Shown piece after piece: positions 1 through 10,980 of a stretch of 64,000 nt of DNA. This stretch comes from Vibrionales bacterium SWAT-3. GTDB taxonomy: Bacteria > Pseudomonadota > Gammaproteobacteria > Enterobacterales > Vibrionaceae. The notes below the pieces were generated by a model that worked only from the letters and a program-made list of their open reading frames with translations, ran no database searches and had not been told where the DNA came from. Position 1 is the first letter of the stretch; each line of letters starts with the position of its first letter. The stretch is from the NCBI GenBank assembly GCA_000169995.1, contig AAZW01000016.1:1-64000 (forward strand), given 5' to 3'. A program made the position numbers and the translations under genes.

Positions 1-53
1 GTTTTGTCTGATACGCTGATTAGAGCGCGGCGAATTGGACGAGCGTTATTCAT
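1..53 (-). CDS. purH: PurH (AICAR transformylase/IMP cyclohydrolase), N-terminal end only
   Basis: The complement reads from an ATG at 53 into MNNARPIRRALISVSDKT, the characteristic start of the bifunctional enzyme for the last two steps of purine (IMP) synthesis. A GGAAG ribosome site lies just upstream at about 58-62. Only 17 full codons are inside the window, so nothing can be said about the rest. It is divergent from zntR. Recognised from the N-terminus alone, but this motif is distinctive. Confidence 0.85.
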   Translation of the reverse strand, partial: MNNARPIRRALISVSDK

Positions 54-378
54 GCTTCCATCTTCCTCAAATTCATGGGGTTAAAATAAAGATATTTGCC
101 AAAAAAGAACTTGTTTCTATCTTCTCAACGTGGATTATTTTAGATTCCAGTAAGAGATAAAATATTGGCCAGTTTTGGTAAAGACCTTTGAGGTTAGTCT
201 TACGATTAAGCTATAAGATAACCAACTCCAAATTTGATGGCGCAGATTCTAACTAATTTATTACAAAAAAGCTCGCGCAATCGTTTGGCATCTCAAAAAT
301 AATTATGAAAAGTGCCATTTCAGCCTAAAAAGTAACGATAAGGTTAATTGTGAAATGGATGAAGGAATAGGGAAAAAC
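54..378. other. Intergenic region between divergent purH and zntR
   Basis: These 325 bases should hold both promoters. I see AT-rich sequence but no clear zinc-regulator dyad, purine operator or terminator, and no small gene with a convincing ribosome site. Confidence 0.5.
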
Positions 379-810
379 ATGTTTCAGATCGGTGAATTAG
401 CGAAACGATGCGGTGTGACAGCCGATACCTTGCGCTTCTACGAAAAAAATAATTTGATTGCACCAGCGAGCCGTAGTGAATCGGGTTATCGCCTATATGA
501 TGAAAATAACCAAAAACAGGTGACCTTTATCCTCAAATCCAAAGAGTTGGGGCTGAGTTTAGATGAGATTAAAGAATTGCTCGAGATTCGCCTAGAAGCA
601 ACACAACATAGTTGTGCCGAAGTGAAGTCCATAACCACTGCCAAGTTGGAGATGATCGATGAGAAGATTACTGAATTAACCAAGATTCGCACCGCACTTA
701 AAAAGATTAACGATGCGTGTTGTGGCCATATAGACGACGATGCTAGCCATTGTTCAATTCTGGCAGCGTTAGACTCAGCTAATGTTGAAAAAGGACGCTG
801 CTGCAGCTAA
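379..810 (+). CDS. zntR: ZntR-type MerR-family zinc-responsive regulator
   Basis: A MerR-family activator with an N-terminal winged helix-turn-helix (MFQIGELAKRCGV, ADTLRFYEK), a long dimerisation helix and a cysteine-rich C-terminus. The ligands look like those of ZntR: a Cys in HSCAEV, then CCGH and HC in the metal-binding loop, with an extra CC near the end. ZntR activates zntA export when zinc is in excess; no zntA is visible nearby. An ATG eight codons upstream is open, but AAGGAATAGGG just before 379 sets the start here (143 aa, close to the E. coli length). The CCGH loop favours zinc over copper (CueR). Confidence 0.88.
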   Translation: MFQIGELAKRCGVTADTLRFYEKNNLIAPASRSESGYRLYDENNQKQVTFILKSKELGLSLDEIKELLEIRLEATQHSCAEVKSITTAKLEMIDEKITELTKIRTALKKINDACCGHIDDDASHCSILAALDSANVEKGRCCS

Positions 811-877
811 CAGGCGCTCCGGTAAACGGGTAACCTATCCATTATTACCCACTTCCTCGTTATCTAATCTACAAGCC

Positions 878-913
878 AAAAAAAAGCCAAACTCAGTAAT
901 GAGCTTGGCTTTC
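878..913 (-). terminator. Rho-independent terminator after fis
   Basis: On the minus strand, an AAGCCAAGCTC...GAGTTTGGCTT hairpin is followed by a run of T. It lies 25-60 bases past the fis stop and ends the prmA-dusB-fis transcript. Confidence 0.85.
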
Positions 914-938
914 AATTCAATTAATTACGAAAGAACGA

Positions 939-1235
939 TTAGTTCATGCCGTATTTTTTAAGTTTCTTGCGAAGAGTACCGCGGTTGATACCCATCATAG
1001 TTGCTGCGCGAGTTTGGTTACCGCGAGTGTACTGCATGATGGTGTCTAGTAGTGGCTGTTCAACTTCAGCTAATACTAGTTCGTATAACTCGCTGACTTC
1101 TTGACCGTTTAATTGAGCAAGGTAGTTTTTCAATGATGCTTTCACTGAATCACGTAGTGGTTTCTGCGTGATTTGGTCTTGTGATGTTACTGTAGTCACT
1201 GTCAATGCTTCTGAAGTCAGATTTTGTTCGAACAT
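939..1235 (-). CDS. fis: Nucleoid protein Fis
   Basis: 98 residues, the exact usual length. The C-terminal helix-turn-helix ([15 protein letters not shown], then [11 protein letters not shown]) is almost identical to E. coli Fis, and the N-terminal half carries the beta-hairpin arm and dimer helices. Fis bends DNA and activates rRNA and many growth-phase genes. It is the last gene of the conserved dusB-fis operon, 23 bases after dusB, and a strong terminator follows. A divergent Fis-like paralogue occurs in the mobile region near 38.1 kb. Confidence 0.97.
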   Translation of the reverse strand: MFEQNLTSEALTVTTVTSQDQITQKPLRDSVKASLKNYLAQLNGQEVSELYELVLAEVEQPLLDTIMQYTRGNQTRAATMMGINRGTLRKKLKKYGMN

Positions 1236-1258
1236 ATTCGGTCTAGCTCTTCTCGTAA

Positions 1259-2227
1259 TTATGGTGCAACGTTATCAAAATAACCTTCTAGCGCCTCAAG
1301 CTGCAGATCACCTGCTTCGAGTGCGTTGAAGGTACGGCGAAACTCACTCGCTTGTTCATGCTCTTTTAGGTACCAACCCACATGCTTACGAGCGATGCGA
1401 GGGCCTAAAAACTCTCCATAAAATTCATGTAGAGCGTGAACATGGCCAAGCATGATGTCTTTCACTTCCGAAACCGGAAGTGGATCCATCGTGGTGCCGT
1501 TTTCCAAATAGTGTAGGATTTCGTTAAAAATCCATGGACGACCTTGGGCAGGACGACCAATCATCAAAGCGTCAGCGCCGGTGTACTCCAGCACAAACTT
1601 AGCTTTTTCCGGGCTATCGATATCACCGTTAGCAATAACCGGAATAGATACAGCTTGTTTCGCCGCTTTAATGTGTTTGTATTCTGCCTCACCTTTGTAC
1701 ATACAAGCGCGAGTTCTCCCGTGAAGGGCAAGTGCCTGTATGCCGCAGTCTTCGGCTATTTTAGCGATTTGGACACAGTTTCTGTTATCTGTATCCCAGC
1801 CTGTACGAGTCTTTAACGTTACTGGAACGTCGACTGCGTTTACCACAGCTTTCAAGATCTCTTCAATGAGGTCTGGATACTGAAGTAGGGCAGAGCCCGC
1901 AAGCTTCTTATTCACTTTTTTGGCTGGACAACCCATATTGATATCGATGATTTGCGCACCGTTATCGACATTGAATTGCGCAGCCTCGGCCATAAGCTGT
2001 GGATCTGCACCAGCGATTTGTACTGAACGAATGCCCGATTCGCCTTCATGTACCATACGCTGCTGAGATTTCGACGTTTTCCAAACCTTTGGATTGGAGG
2101 ACATCATTTCACTGACTGCCATCCCCGCACCGTAGCGAAGACACAACTCACGGAATGGTCTATCCGTTACGCCAGCCATTGGAGCGACGATTAGATTGTT
2201 CTTAAGTTGATAATTTCCGATTTTCAA
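1259..2227 (-). CDS. dusB: tRNA-dihydrouridine synthase B
   Basis: An FMN enzyme that reduces uridine to dihydrouridine in the tRNA D-loop. A TIM barrel opens with [16 protein letters not shown], carries the catalytic cysteine in NMGCPAKKV, and has the phosphate-binding motifs NGDI and GADALMIGR. The frame is open to a TTG at 2254, but a TTG at 2227 gives MKIGNYQL, aligning with the E. coli start and giving 322 aa, the family length; no ATG is available. It is co-directional with prmA (upstream) and fis (downstream), the standard gamma-proteobacterial order. Confidence 0.95.
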   Translation of the reverse strand: MKIGNYQLKNNLIVAPMAGVTDRPFRELCLRYGAGMAVSEMMSSNPKVWKTSKSQQRMVHEGESGIRSVQIAGADPQLMAEAAQFNVDNGAQIIDINMGCPAKKVNKKLAGSALLQYPDLIEEILKAVVNAVDVPVTLKTRTGWDTDNRNCVQIAKIAEDCGIQALALHGRTRACMYKGEAEYKHIKAAKQAVSIPVIANGDIDSPEKAKFVLEYTGADALMIGRPAQGRPWIFNEILHYLENGTTMDPLPVSEVKDIMLGHVHALHEFYGEFLGPRIARKHVGWYLKEHEQASEFRRTFNALEAGDLQLEALEGYFDNVAP

Positions 2228-2366
2228 AACGTCATCACAGTTCTGTACCAGCAAGGGCGCGCATTTTACGCATTTTTTCGCTGCGTGAAAAGACTAATAT
2301 TTGAGCATTTACAATTTGTTTTTGTAATTTGCATAAAATTCAATCAATTAGCGCCCAAAGTCTTGT

Positions 2367-3254
2367 CTAGCCTTGCTTGCGACCAGAGATTCGACACCAC
2401 TCTTGCTGCTCGATAATCGGATCAATGTGAAGCTCATCACGATAATAAGTCGCAACATCTTCCGCTTGTGTATCTAAAACACCCGACATCGCAAGCACAC
2501 CATTTGGCTTAACTAAGCCTTTAATGATGCCTGAAAGGTCGCGCAATGGACCGGCAAGAATGTTGGCAACCACAACGTCTGCTAGCAAACCTTCAGGCTG
2601 ATCTTGTGGTAAGAACACCTCAAGTTGCTCAGCAACGCCATTGCGCTCTGCGTTATCTTTTGATGCAAGTAGTGCTTGAGGATCAATGTCGATCCCGATA
2701 ACTTTTTCTGCGCCTAGTTTGATCGCTGCGATCGCTAGGATGCCTGAGCCACAACCGAAGTCGATGACGGTTTTGCCTGTAAGATCTAATCCTTCAAGCC
2801 ACTCAAGACACAATGCTGTTGTTGGGTGAGTACCGGTACCGAATGCAAGGCCAGGGTCTAGCATTACGTTTACCGCGTCAGGTTCAGGGATATCGCGCCA
2901 GCTAGGGCAGATCCATAAACGCTCACCAAATTTCATTGGGTGGAAGTTGTCCATCCATTCACGTTCCCAATCCTTGTCTTCAATTTGCTCAACTTTATGA
3001 GCAAAGTCTGCAGGAAACATGTTGCTTGCTTTAATCTGCGCTAGAACGACACCTGTATCGATCTCAGCGTCGTAAAGCGCAAGAATGTCAGTGTCACCCC
3101 AAAGGCGAGTTTCACCCGGCAGAGGCTCAAATACAGGGGTATCTTGTGCATCCAGGAAAGTTACAGAAAGAGCACCAGTCTCTTCCATTAACATGTCGCC
3201 GATTTGTTCGGCATTTTCATTGGTAGCATTAAGCTTGATTTGAATCCAAGGCAT
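2367..3254 (-). CDS. prmA: Ribosomal protein L11 methyltransferase PrmA
   Basis: A SAM-dependent enzyme that trimethylates amino groups of ribosomal protein L11. The N-terminal L11-recognition domain (about residues 1-100) is followed by the methyltransferase core: FGTGTHPTT, the SAM loop [15 protein letters not shown], and [10 protein letters not shown] with the NxxxxPL catalytic motif. 295 aa is the normal length. About 110 bases separate its stop from dusB, so a dusB-fis promoter may lie there, although the three genes may also be cotranscribed. Confidence 0.96.
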   Translation of the reverse strand: MPWIQIKLNATNENAEQIGDMLMEETGALSVTFLDAQDTPVFEPLPGETRLWGDTDILALYDAEIDTGVVLAQIKASNMFPADFAHKVEQIEDKDWEREWMDNFHPMKFGERLWICPSWRDIPEPDAVNVMLDPGLAFGTGTHPTTALCLEWLEGLDLTGKTVIDFGCGSGILAIAAIKLGAEKVIGIDIDPQALLASKDNAERNGVAEQLEVFLPQDQPEGLLADVVVANILAGPLRDLSGIIKGLVKPNGVLAMSGVLDTQAEDVATYYRDELHIDPIIEQQEWCRISGRKQG

Positions 3255-3370
3255 GGCTGAATCTTCTATATGAGAAAAATTGGATGGCGAGTCTAGCAGA
3301 AAATATGAGCAAATTCACCAAAACCCCAAGGAATATAATGGGGAATATTGATTGCGTTTTTTGGACGCTT

Positions 3371-3404
3371 AAAAACAAAAAATGCCCACCAAAGTGAGCA
3401 TTTT
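3371..3404 (-). terminator. Terminator after accC
   Basis: Minus-strand hairpin AAAATGCTCAC...GTGGGCATTTT followed by T-rich sequence, about 40-70 bases past the accC stop. It is roughly symmetrical. Confidence 0.8.
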
Positions 3405-3443
3405 ATTTTGTTCAGTTAAGAACAAATTACACGAGGCTAGTTT

Positions 3444-4787
3444 CTATTGAAGACCAAGTTTCTTCTCAAGGTAGTGGATGTTTGCACCACCGTGTTGGAA
3501 GTTCTCGTCGTTCATGATTGCTTCTTGTAGAGAGATGTTTACTTTGATGCCCTCTACAATCATCTCACCTAGTGCGTTCTTCATACGAGAGATCGCAACA
3601 TCACGGTTCTCACCGTAAGTGATTAGCTTACCGATCATTGAATCGTAGTGTGGTGGAACTGTGTAACCCGTGTAGATGTGAGAGTCCCAACGAACGCCCA
3701 TACCACCAGGAGCGTGGAAGCGCTCAATCTTACCTGGTGAAGGTAGGAACTTCTCTGGATCTTCCGCGTTGATACGACATTCGATCGCGTGACCTTTGAT
3801 CTTGATATCGTCTTGCGTGAAAGATAGAGGTTGACCAGCAGCAACACGTAGTTGCTCTTTGATTAGGTCAACGCCAGTTACCATCTCTGTTACTGGGTGC
3901 TCTACTTGAATACGAGTGTTCATTTCGATGAAGTAGAATTCGCCATTTTCGTATAGGAATTCAAATGTACCTGCACCGCGGTAGCCGATTTCTAGACATG
4001 CGCGAGTACAACGTTCACCGATGTATTTACGCATCTCTTCAGTGATACCTGGAGCTGGCGCTTCTTCAACCACTTTCTGGTGGCGACGCTGCATTGAACA
4101 GTCACGCTCACCAAGGTGGATAGCACCGCCTTGACCGTCAGCAATTACTTGTACTTCAACGTGACGTGGGTTTTCTAGGAATTTCTCCATGTAAACCATG
4201 TCGTTGTTGAAACATGCTTTCGCTTCAGCACGTGTCATTGCGATTGCTTCTGTTAGTTCACCTTCAGTGCGAACAACACGCATACCACGACCACCGCCGC
4301 CGCCAGACGCCTTGATGATCACTGGGTAGCCAATGCGCTTAGCATGTGCTTTGTTTGCTGCTTCGTCGTCGTTTAGCGGGCCGTCAGAACCAGGTACACA
4401 AGGTACACCTGCTTTCTTCATTGCCGTGATTGCTGAAACTTTGTCACCCATGATGCGGATAGTTTCTGCTTTAGGACCAACGAAAATGAAACCGCTTTGT
4501 TCGACTTGTTCAGCGAAGTCTGCGTTTTCAGATAGGAAGCCGTAGCCAGGGTGGATAGCAACAGCGCCTGTAACTTCAGCTGCACTGATGATACGAGGGA
4601 TGTTTAGGTAGCTATCGATACCACGAGCAGGGCCGATACAAATGGTTTCGTCTGCTAGCAGTACGTGCTTAAGGTCACGGTCAGCTGTTGAGTGAACAGC
4701 AACCGTTTTAATGCCTAGCTCTTTACATGCTCGCAGAATACGTAGTGCAATCTCACCACGGTTCGCGATTACTAATTTATCTAACAT
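3444..4787 (-). CDS. accC: Biotin carboxylase subunit of acetyl-CoA carboxylase
   Basis: Carboxylates the biotin on AccB using ATP and bicarbonate, the first half-reaction of fatty-acid synthesis. 447 aa, the standard length. The ATP-grasp architecture is complete: an N-terminal biotin-carboxylase fold ([16 protein letters not shown]), the glycine-rich ATP loop [11 protein letters not shown], and the active-site segment [14 protein letters not shown]. It lies 15 bases after accB in the same operon and is followed by a terminator. Confidence 0.98.
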   Translation of the reverse strand: MLDKLVIANRGEIALRILRACKELGIKTVAVHSTADRDLKHVLLADETICIGPARGIDSYLNIPRIISAAEVTGAVAIHPGYGFLSENADFAEQVEQSGFIFVGPKAETIRIMGDKVSAITAMKKAGVPCVPGSDGPLNDDEAANKAHAKRIGYPVIIKASGGGGGRGMRVVRTEGELTEAIAMTRAEAKACFNNDMVYMEKFLENPRHVEVQVIADGQGGAIHLGERDCSMQRRHQKVVEEAPAPGITEEMRKYIGERCTRACLEIGYRGAGTFEFLYENGEFYFIEMNTRIQVEHPVTEMVTGVDLIKEQLRVAAGQPLSFTQDDIKIKGHAIECRINAEDPEKFLPSPGKIERFHAPGGMGVRWDSHIYTGYTVPPHYDSMIGKLITYGENRDVAISRMKNALGEMIVEGIKVNISLQEAIMNDENFQHGGANIHYLEKKLGLQ

Positions 4788-4802
4788 AATGAGGCTTCTC
4801 TA

Positions 4803-5258
4803 TTATTCGATAATTACTAGAGCTTGGTCGAACTCAACTGGTTGGCCGTCTTCAACAAGGATTGCAGTTACAACACCAGACTTATCAGCTTCGATTTGGT
4901 TCATCATCTTCATTGCTTCAACGATACATAGTGTGTCGCCAGCGTTAACTTGTTGACCAACTTTTACGAATGGTTTTGCGTCTGGGCTTGGTGCGCCGTA
5001 GAACGTACCAACCATTGGAGAAAGAACTTGGTGACCTGCAGGTGCTGCTGGAGCTTCTGCTGCTTCTGGAGCTGCCGCTTGAGCTGGTGCTGCTGCCGCT
5101 GCTGGAGCCGGAGCTGCTGCGTATTGAATTGGTGCTGCTACAGGTGCAGTGCCGTTGCGGCTGATGCGTACTGACTCTTCACCTTCAGAGATTTCTAGTT
5201 CTGCGATACCAGACTCTTCAACCAATTCGATTAGCTTTTTGATTTTGCGAATATCCAT
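4803..5258 (-). CDS. accB: Biotin carboxyl carrier protein of acetyl-CoA carboxylase
   Basis: Carries the carboxylated biotin between AccC and the transcarboxylase AccAD. 151 aa: an N-terminal domain, an Ala/Pro-rich flexible linker (about residues 35-75), and a C-terminal biotinyl domain with the biotinylated lysine in EAMKMMN. In V. cholerae-type order it lies between aroQ and accC. Antisense reading frames seen here are artefacts of the Ala/Pro linker codons. Confidence 0.98.
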   Translation of the reverse strand: MDIRKIKKLIELVEESGIAELEISEGEESVRISRNGTAPVAAPIQYAAAPAPAAAAAPAQAAAPEAAEAPAAPAGHQVLSPMVGTFYGAPSPDAKPFVKVGQQVNAGDTLCIVEAMKMMNQIEADKSGVVTAILVEDGQPVEFDQALVIIE

Positions 5259-5330
5259 CGTTTCTTTCTCTTTTGTTAATTAACCATGCTCTATGACTAG
5301 AGCTGGTGTCTATTAGTTCGGTTATGTTCG

Positions 5331-5780
5331 TTATTTTGACTGCAACTTGTGAATCGCAGCAGTCAAAGCAAATTGGTAGCCTTGTGCGCCTAAGCCACAG
5401 ATTACCCCTTCGGCTTTATCTGAGAGGTAAGAGTGGTGCCTAAAAGGTTCACGTGCGTGAACATTCGATAGGTGCACTTCAATAAATGGGATCGCTACGC
5501 CAAGTAGTGCATCACGCAACGCCACACTGGTATGTGTAAAGGCCGCTGGGTTGATGATAATGAAATCAATATCTTGATATGCACTATGGATAGCTTCGAT
5601 CAGTTCATACTCACGATTTGACTGTAAGTGAGATAGCGCAACATCTTGTGTTTTCGCTTGCTCTGTTAGTGAGCTAATAATCTGGTCAAGTGTTTGAGAG
5701 CCGTAGTGTGCCGGTTCTCTTAGGCCTAACAGGTTAAGGTTTGGGCCATTTAAAACTAGAATGCGAAACTTTGTAGACAT
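5331..5780 (-). CDS. aroQ: 3-dehydroquinate dehydratase, type II
   Basis: Third step of the shikimate pathway, converting 3-dehydroquinate to 3-dehydroshikimate. Family signatures are [14 protein letters not shown] (catalytic Tyr loop after it), [17 protein letters not shown], and [17 protein letters not shown]. The frame is open 16 codons upstream of 5780, but the ATG at 5780 (MSTKFRIL) gives 149 aa, the normal size for this dodecameric enzyme. It precedes accB by about 70 bases and may share its transcript. Confidence 0.95.
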   Translation of the reverse strand: MSTKFRILVLNGPNLNLLGLREPAHYGSQTLDQIISSLTEQAKTQDVALSHLQSNREYELIEAIHSAYQDIDFIIINPAAFTHTSVALRDALLGVAIPFIEVHLSNVHAREPFRHHSYLSDKAEGVICGLGAQGYQFALTAAIHKLQSK

Positions 5781-6029
5781 CGTGGGGCTATCTTCCTTTA
5801 TCGTGATTACGACCGTGAATGTTGCCATTTTATTGAAAATTTGGGGTTAATTTCCAGTGAGAAAAACCCAAATTTAAAAATTAGAACCAGATTATAGCTA
5901 ATTCAGCGCAAATCGCAGCAATTTACTGGTCTAATCTCCTATTGATAGCAAGTGAAATTGTTACCAACTTAACAAAAAAGCGTTATTGCCTTAGTTGTGG
6001 TGTGGATATTTGAGAGCAAGATCAGCCAT

Positions 6030-6057
6030 AAAAAAACCGCCACATAGGTGACGGTTT
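6030..6057 (-). terminator. Terminator after acs
   Basis: On the minus strand, AACCGTCACC-TATGTGGCGGTT then seven T. It lies 43-70 bases past the acs stop. Confidence 0.85.
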
Positions 6058-6099
6058 GGAAATGATCTGTTTTAAACAGTGATTCTGGTGTGATAGCTG

Positions 6100-8049
6100 T
6101 TATGCCAATTCAGCTTTCTCTGCAATCAGCTTATCAACCACACTTGGGTCTGCTAGCGTTGAAGTATCACCAAGGTTGCCAGTATCGCCCGTTGCGATCT
6201 TACGCAGGATACGACGCATGATCTTACCTGAACGTGTTTTCGGTAATGAATCGGTCCAGTGCAGTACGTCTGGTGTCGCAATAGGGCCTATCTCTTTACG
6301 CACCCAGTCTTTCACTTCTTTATGAAGCTCTGCGGTTGGGAACTCGCCATCATTAAGCGTGATGTAAGCGTAAATCGCTTGGCCTTTGATGTCGTGAGGA
6401 ATACCGACAATCGCAGCCTCTGCAATCTTATCGAATGCAACGAGCGCTGACTCAATCTCTGCAGTACCCATACGGTGACCAGATACGTTCAGCACGTCAT
6501 CAACACGACCAGTAATCCAGTAGTAGCCGTCTTCATCACGACGAGCGCCATCACTGGTGAAGTACATGCCTTTAAACGTAGAGAAGTAAGTCTGTTCGAA
6601 GCGGTCATGATCGCCATGAACAGTACGCATTTGACCTGGCCACGAGTCTAGAATGACTAGGTTGCCGTCGGTTGCGCCTTCAATGATGTTACCCATGTTA
6701 TCTACTAGCGCAGGTTGTACACCGAAGAATGGACGAGTCGCTGAACCCGGTTTTAGGTCGGTAGCGCCTGGTAGTGGGGCAATTAGGATACCGCCCGTTT
6801 CGGTTTGCCACCATGTATCAACAATAGGAGACTGCTCGTTACCAATCGTTTTGTAGTACCACTCCCACGCTTCTGGGTTAATGGGTTCACCTACTGAGCC
6901 CATGATTCTCAAACTGTCACGAGAGGTGCCTTCAACCGCTTCATTGCCTTTCGCCATCAATGCACGAATAGCCGTTGGTGCAGTGTAAAGAATGTTGACT
7001 TGGTGCTTATCCACCACTTCACTCATTCGACTTGTGTTCGGGTAGTTTGGTACACCTTCAAACAGGATTGTCTTAGCGCCGTTAGCCAGTGGTCCGTATA
7101 CAAGGTATGTGTGGCCAGTAATCCAGCCTACATCAGCAGTACACCAGAAGGTTTCGCCTTCTTGGTAATCAAATACGTATTTAAAGGTCATCGCTGCGTA
7201 AACAAGGTAACCACCGGTAGTGTGCATTACACCTTTTGGTTTGCCTGTTGAGCCTGATGTATAAAGGATGAATAGTGGGTCTTCCGCATTCATCTCTTCT
7301 GGTGGGCAGTCTGCTGATACGTTCGCTGTCGCCTCATGCCACCAAATATCACGGTGCTCATGCCATGCAACATCACCGCCAGTACGCTTAAGCACCATCA
7401 CTTTTTCGATGGTTTTCACTTCTGGGTTGGTCAGTGCTTCGTCGACGTTTTTCTTAAGAGGAACAGCTCGGCCGCCACGCACGCCTTCATCGGCTGTGAT
7501 CACGACTTTAGCATTCGAATCGATAATACGACCTGACAGTGCTTCTGGTGAGAAACCACCAAATACCACGGTATGAACCGCACCAATACGAGTACACGCC
7601 AGCATAGCAACTGCAGCTTCAGGAACCATAGGCATGTATAAACAAACCACATCGCCTTTACGTACGCCTTGCTCTTTTAGAGCGTTAGAGAACAGACATA
7701 CTTCTTTGTGCAGTTCATTAAAAGTTAAGGTTTTATCATCAGCAGGGTCATCGCCTTCCCAGATGATTGCGACTTCATCACCGCGCTCAGCAAGGTGGCG
7801 GTCAATACAGTTCGCCGACACATTCAATGTGCCATCTTCAAACCAGCGAATATCGATGTGGCCTGGGTCGAAAGAGGTATTTTTTACTTGTGTGAAAGGT
7901 TTAATCCAATCAACGATTTTTCCGTGTTCACCCCAAAAGCCTTCTGGGTCAGAAACAGATTGTTGGTACATGGCTAGGTAAGTGTCATTATCCGCGTGTG
8001 TGGTTGATTTAATATTTTCTTTTACCGGATAAACGTGGGCTTCACTCAT
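6100..8049 (-). CDS. acs: Acetyl-CoA synthetase
   Basis: Activates acetate to acetyl-CoA through acetyl-AMP, allowing scavenging of excreted acetate. 649 aa, full length. Signatures are the AMP-binding loop [16 protein letters not shown], the WWQTETG motif, and C-terminal [11 protein letters not shown], whose lysine is the usual acetylation site. In V. cholerae, acs is switched on by the CrbS/CrbR two-component system; candidates for both are in this window (12.3 and 22.5 kb), and a likely acetate permease is at 17.8 kb. The 222 bases upstream should hold the regulated promoter, but I cannot define a CrbR site. Confidence 0.97.
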   Translation of the reverse strand: MSEAHVYPVKENIKSTTHADNDTYLAMYQQSVSDPEGFWGEHGKIVDWIKPFTQVKNTSFDPGHIDIRWFEDGTLNVSANCIDRHLAERGDEVAIIWEGDDPADDKTLTFNELHKEVCLFSNALKEQGVRKGDVVCLYMPMVPEAAVAMLACTRIGAVHTVVFGGFSPEALSGRIIDSNAKVVITADEGVRGGRAVPLKKNVDEALTNPEVKTIEKVMVLKRTGGDVAWHEHRDIWWHEATANVSADCPPEEMNAEDPLFILYTSGSTGKPKGVMHTTGGYLVYAAMTFKYVFDYQEGETFWCTADVGWITGHTYLVYGPLANGAKTILFEGVPNYPNTSRMSEVVDKHQVNILYTAPTAIRALMAKGNEAVEGTSRDSLRIMGSVGEPINPEAWEWYYKTIGNEQSPIVDTWWQTETGGILIAPLPGATDLKPGSATRPFFGVQPALVDNMGNIIEGATDGNLVILDSWPGQMRTVHGDHDRFEQTYFSTFKGMYFTSDGARRDEDGYYWITGRVDDVLNVSGHRMGTAEIESALVAFDKIAEAAIVGIPHDIKGQAIYAYITLNDGEFPTAELHKEVKDWVRKEIGPIATPDVLHWTDSLPKTRSGKIMRRILRKIATGDTGNLGDTSTLADPSVVDKLIAEKAELA

Positions 8050-8271
8050 TGCATCTCTCCTTGTGCCTACATTCCTAATGAACTGGCAACTTCCTTTGTG
8101 TTCGTTCAGTTTCTAGGTCTATTACAGAACCGTCTTTGTGTTATCACTCTCGGCTAGGACGGCGATTTCCACAATTAGACTTTAGGATGAGACGCCGCTT
8201 TTCACTTACAAAATAGCGAGTTAAGTTCATTTTTGAGATGTTGCTCTCTATGTCGAGCTGCAAGGGTTGAA

Positions 8272-8904
8272 TTAGGTGTATGAAGAGTTGAAGCGGGGCA
8301 GATCACCATGTTTCAGGCGGACAAAGATCAGCGCAGCAGAGATAGCATCTTGTAATGCATCATGTTTATTGACTGGAATTGGTAAGTCGAGCTGGCGACA
8401 AATCGCATCCATGCTGAGGTCGAAATAGGCATTGGGCAGCTGTCTTTCGAGTTTGTCTTGATAGAGTTGGCTCACTTCCATTAATCGGTTAGGCAGCGGA
8501 AATCCGAGTTGTTTTAAACAGGCGCGGTCGAGAATTTTTTTGTCATAGCGGATGTGATAGCCGACTAAAGGACGATTACCAATGAAGCTTAGTAGTTCAA
8601 TGAGGGCTTGTTTCTCTTCGATTCCGTGTTTGAGGTCTTGATGGCGGATGCGGTGAATTTTGATTGAATTGCAGTCGAGCGATTGAGGGGCTCGCAACCT
8701 AACTTCGAAGGGCTTACTGGTGATGATTCGGTTACCGATGATCTTGGTCGCGGCAATGGTCACCAGCTCAGCCTGATTAGGGTCGAGGCTGGTGGTTTCA
8801 CAATCGAGTGAGACATATTCTTGATGAACAGGCGCAGTAAACAGAGGCTGATAGGGAGAGCCTTTGAGCTTGTGATGCCAGTAATAGCGAATCAGTCTAT
8901 TCAT
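8272..8904 (-). CDS. DEDDh-type 3'-5' exonuclease (DnaQ-like)
   Basis: An exonuclease fold related to the DNA polymerase III epsilon subunit: ExoI DCETTSLD (Asp/Glu metal ligands), ExoII LVGYHIRYDKKIL, and ExoIII HDALQDA with the DEDDh histidine. The ATG at 8904 (MNRLIRYYW, 210 aa) is preferred to the ORF extreme at 8949, because the latter would overlap the upstream gene. The gap to the nucleotidyltransferase gene is only 11 bases, so the two are cotranscribed. This pair next to acs is conserved in vibrios. The substrate is unknown. Confidence 0.88.
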   Translation of the reverse strand: MNRLIRYYWHHKLKGSPYQPLFTAPVHQEYVSLDCETTSLDPNQAELVTIAATKIIGNRIITSKPFEVRLRAPQSLDCNSIKIHRIRHQDLKHGIEEKQALIELLSFIGNRPLVGYHIRYDKKILDRACLKQLGFPLPNRLMEVSQLYQDKLERQLPNAYFDLSMDAICRQLDLPIPVNKHDALQDAISAALIFVRLKHGDLPRFNSSYT

Positions 8905-8915
8905 CGTGCAATCGC

Positions 8916-10742
8916 CTAGTCCCTTATCTGATAGTGGTAGCCGAGCCATTGCTTGAATTTCTTAACCACGTGCAGGCTATGACGAAGCAGATCTCGATCT
9001 GCTCGCTCCATTAGTTTTACGTCTATTTTATTGCTGCTGTGCTGTTGCGACAGGCGTTGTGATAAACGCCACTTAAAAAACTGCTTGAGCGCTTCACTGA
9101 GGTTGTCTGCGGTGCTTTGCTCCAACACTTTTTTGTTCACCAGTTGTTCAATGCGTTCGAAGGTATTATTGGCCGTCACGCCGTGTTCAAGGCTCAGTGC
9201 TCTTACACCGTGGACGATTGGGAAAATGCCGCCTTGTTTGATGTCGAGTCCCGACTTGGACTGTTTCACATTACCAAACAGGGTCAGGGGAACTGAGAAG
9301 TTTAGGGCAGGGCGGCAGAACTCGGTCAGAATCAATTCCTGTCCGAGCATCAAATCACTCAAGTGCTGCTTAACGGGGAGTAACAGGTCTCTATTGCCTG
9401 CAACAGCATGTGCGTCCGCCATGATGGCAATATCCATCACCGTATCTGGCGTCGCTTTTCTTACCCAACTGGTGAGAGTTTGTTTCCATTCTTGTTCTGA
9501 GTGAACCCACTTCGGGTTGTTGACCATGACGTTGCCAGGACACAGTGGATAACCTAACTGTTGCAATGTATGAGTGAGATCATTCATGGCGTTTTGGCAT
9601 TGGTGCCACTCTAATCCGTCTTGAATGATCAACGCATTGTCTTGATCGGTTTTGAGTATCTGTTCTCCGCGACCTTCTGAGCCTAACACGATGAGGCAGC
9701 AATGGTTGTGTAGCGCTGGCGGGATAACCAACTCAAACGCCTTCTCTATAATCTGTTCATTTACGGCTGAAATTAGCTCCATGATAAAGCGTGTACGAAT
9801 GCCATTACTGAGTAGGCTTTCGACCAATTGACGCTGCTTGTTGGAAGCCATGGCCAACTCTTCAATGCTGGTGGCTCGCGCAATTCGCAAAGTAAGTACA
9901 TGCGAGTGAGTGGAGAACGCACTGAGTATTTGCGTCATATCCACCATGCCGACCGCATTTAACCCATCACAAACCATCAGCCTTTTTACACGATTCCTTG
10001 TCATGGTGATCATGGCGTTAAACAAGAAGTCACCATGATTAACATGCAAAACAGGGAAGGTTGCTATCTCTCCGACGGGTGTATCGAGCGGGCGATCATC
10101 AAGCATCACCGCGTGTAAGAAATTGGTCCGTGTGACGATTCCGTACGGAAAGGAACATGATGATCCAAAAGCTTTTAGATCATCATGTTCCAAATGAACC
10201 AAGGCCGAGTCTAAGCCTTGTTCTTTAAGAGTTTGAGTGACTTGATTGATAGGTTGTTCAGGTTCAAGTATCAGTGGTGGGTGGTAAATCGAGTCGTCGA
10301 CTTTGGTCAGTATGAACTCAGCAAGATTCTGCTGTTGCTGAGCGGCTTCAATCAATGCTTTTCGGGTCGAGAGGTTACTATCAAAGTAAGCGGCGAACTG
10401 GCCGTTGGCGTGGTATAGCTCAAGAAAAACGTCGTTTGGCAATAGGTAACTTAAGGTGTCTTCTAATGCGATATATTGATGTTTGGTATGAGGCTCAAAC
10501 TGGCTGCGCACATCGAAGATATCGTCATTGGCATAGTGCGCATAGATCTCTCCGTCACTGCTAGCGCGCTCTTCGACAGCCCCTTTAATCAGAATATGCA
10601 GGTGGCGGCTCGGGCGGTCAGCCTCCAATATCACTTCGTGTGCTCGGTAGTAAACCACATCTAAAGCTGAGCGTAGCGTTAACTGTTCCGCTTCAGACAA
10701 GCTATCGAAGGGCGGATGCTGCATATTAAATTTGTCAGGCAT
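8916..10742 (-). CDS. Cyclic-nucleotide/CBS/DUF294 nucleotidyltransferase protein
   Basis: About 608 aa with the known DUF294 architecture: an N-terminal cyclic-nucleotide-binding fold (about 10-130), a CBS-domain pair (about 150-280), a putative nucleotidyltransferase domain with LGSEGRGEQILKTDQDNALI (about 355-375), and a C-terminal DUF294 domain. The start is set at the second Met (MPDKFNMQHP). The family is thought to act as signal-responsive uridylyl/adenylyl transferases, but the substrate is unknown. It is the first gene of a pair with the exonuclease, directly upstream of acs, so a link to acetate control is possible but unproven. Confidence 0.85.
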   Translation of the reverse strand: MPDKFNMQHPPFDSLSEAEQLTLRSALDVVYYRAHEVILEADRPSRHLHILIKGAVEERASSDGEIYAHYANDDIFDVRSQFEPHTKHQYIALEDTLSYLLPNDVFLELYHANGQFAAYFDSNLSTRKALIEAAQQQQNLAEFILTKVDDSIYHPPLILEPEQPINQVTQTLKEQGLDSALVHLEHDDLKAFGSSCSFPYGIVTRTNFLHAVMLDDRPLDTPVGEIATFPVLHVNHGDFLFNAMITMTRNRVKRLMVCDGLNAVGMVDMTQILSAFSTHSHVLTLRIARATSIEELAMASNKQRQLVESLLSNGIRTRFIMELISAVNEQIIEKAFELVIPPALHNHCCLIVLGSEGRGEQILKTDQDNALIIQDGLEWHQCQNAMNDLTHTLQQLGYPLCPGNVMVNNPKWVHSEQEWKQTLTSWVRKATPDTVMDIAIMADAHAVAGNRDLLLPVKQHLSDLMLGQELILTEFCRPALNFSVPLTLFGNVKQSKSGLDIKQGGIFPIVHGVRALSLEHGVTANNTFERIEQLVNKKVLEQSTADNLSEALKQFFKWRLSQRLSQQHSSNKIDVKLMERADRDLLRHSLHVVKKFKQWLGYHYQIRD

Positions 10743-10980
10743 AAGCAATCGCAAGGGAGTGAGAGTCTCTTTTTAGTGTGACAAATTACCAGCGAAGCTC
10801 CAGACGACTTTAGTCTAAATGAGAGAGTTACGACTTTTGCACGTTGGATTTTTGAGTTAAATACGACAGAGATATTTATTGAATATGGGAATGCTATCCT
10901 CGCAATAATTCCCTTTTTCATCTTTTTTGACCTAGGCATAATTGGCGCTTCCTTGTTCCACACATTTTTATAGGTCGCCT

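Noticed and set aside
4950..5174. Long open frames antisense to accB, rich in Leu or Cys/Trp
   Set aside because: They mirror the Ala/Pro codons of the AccB linker; no start context or family similarity.
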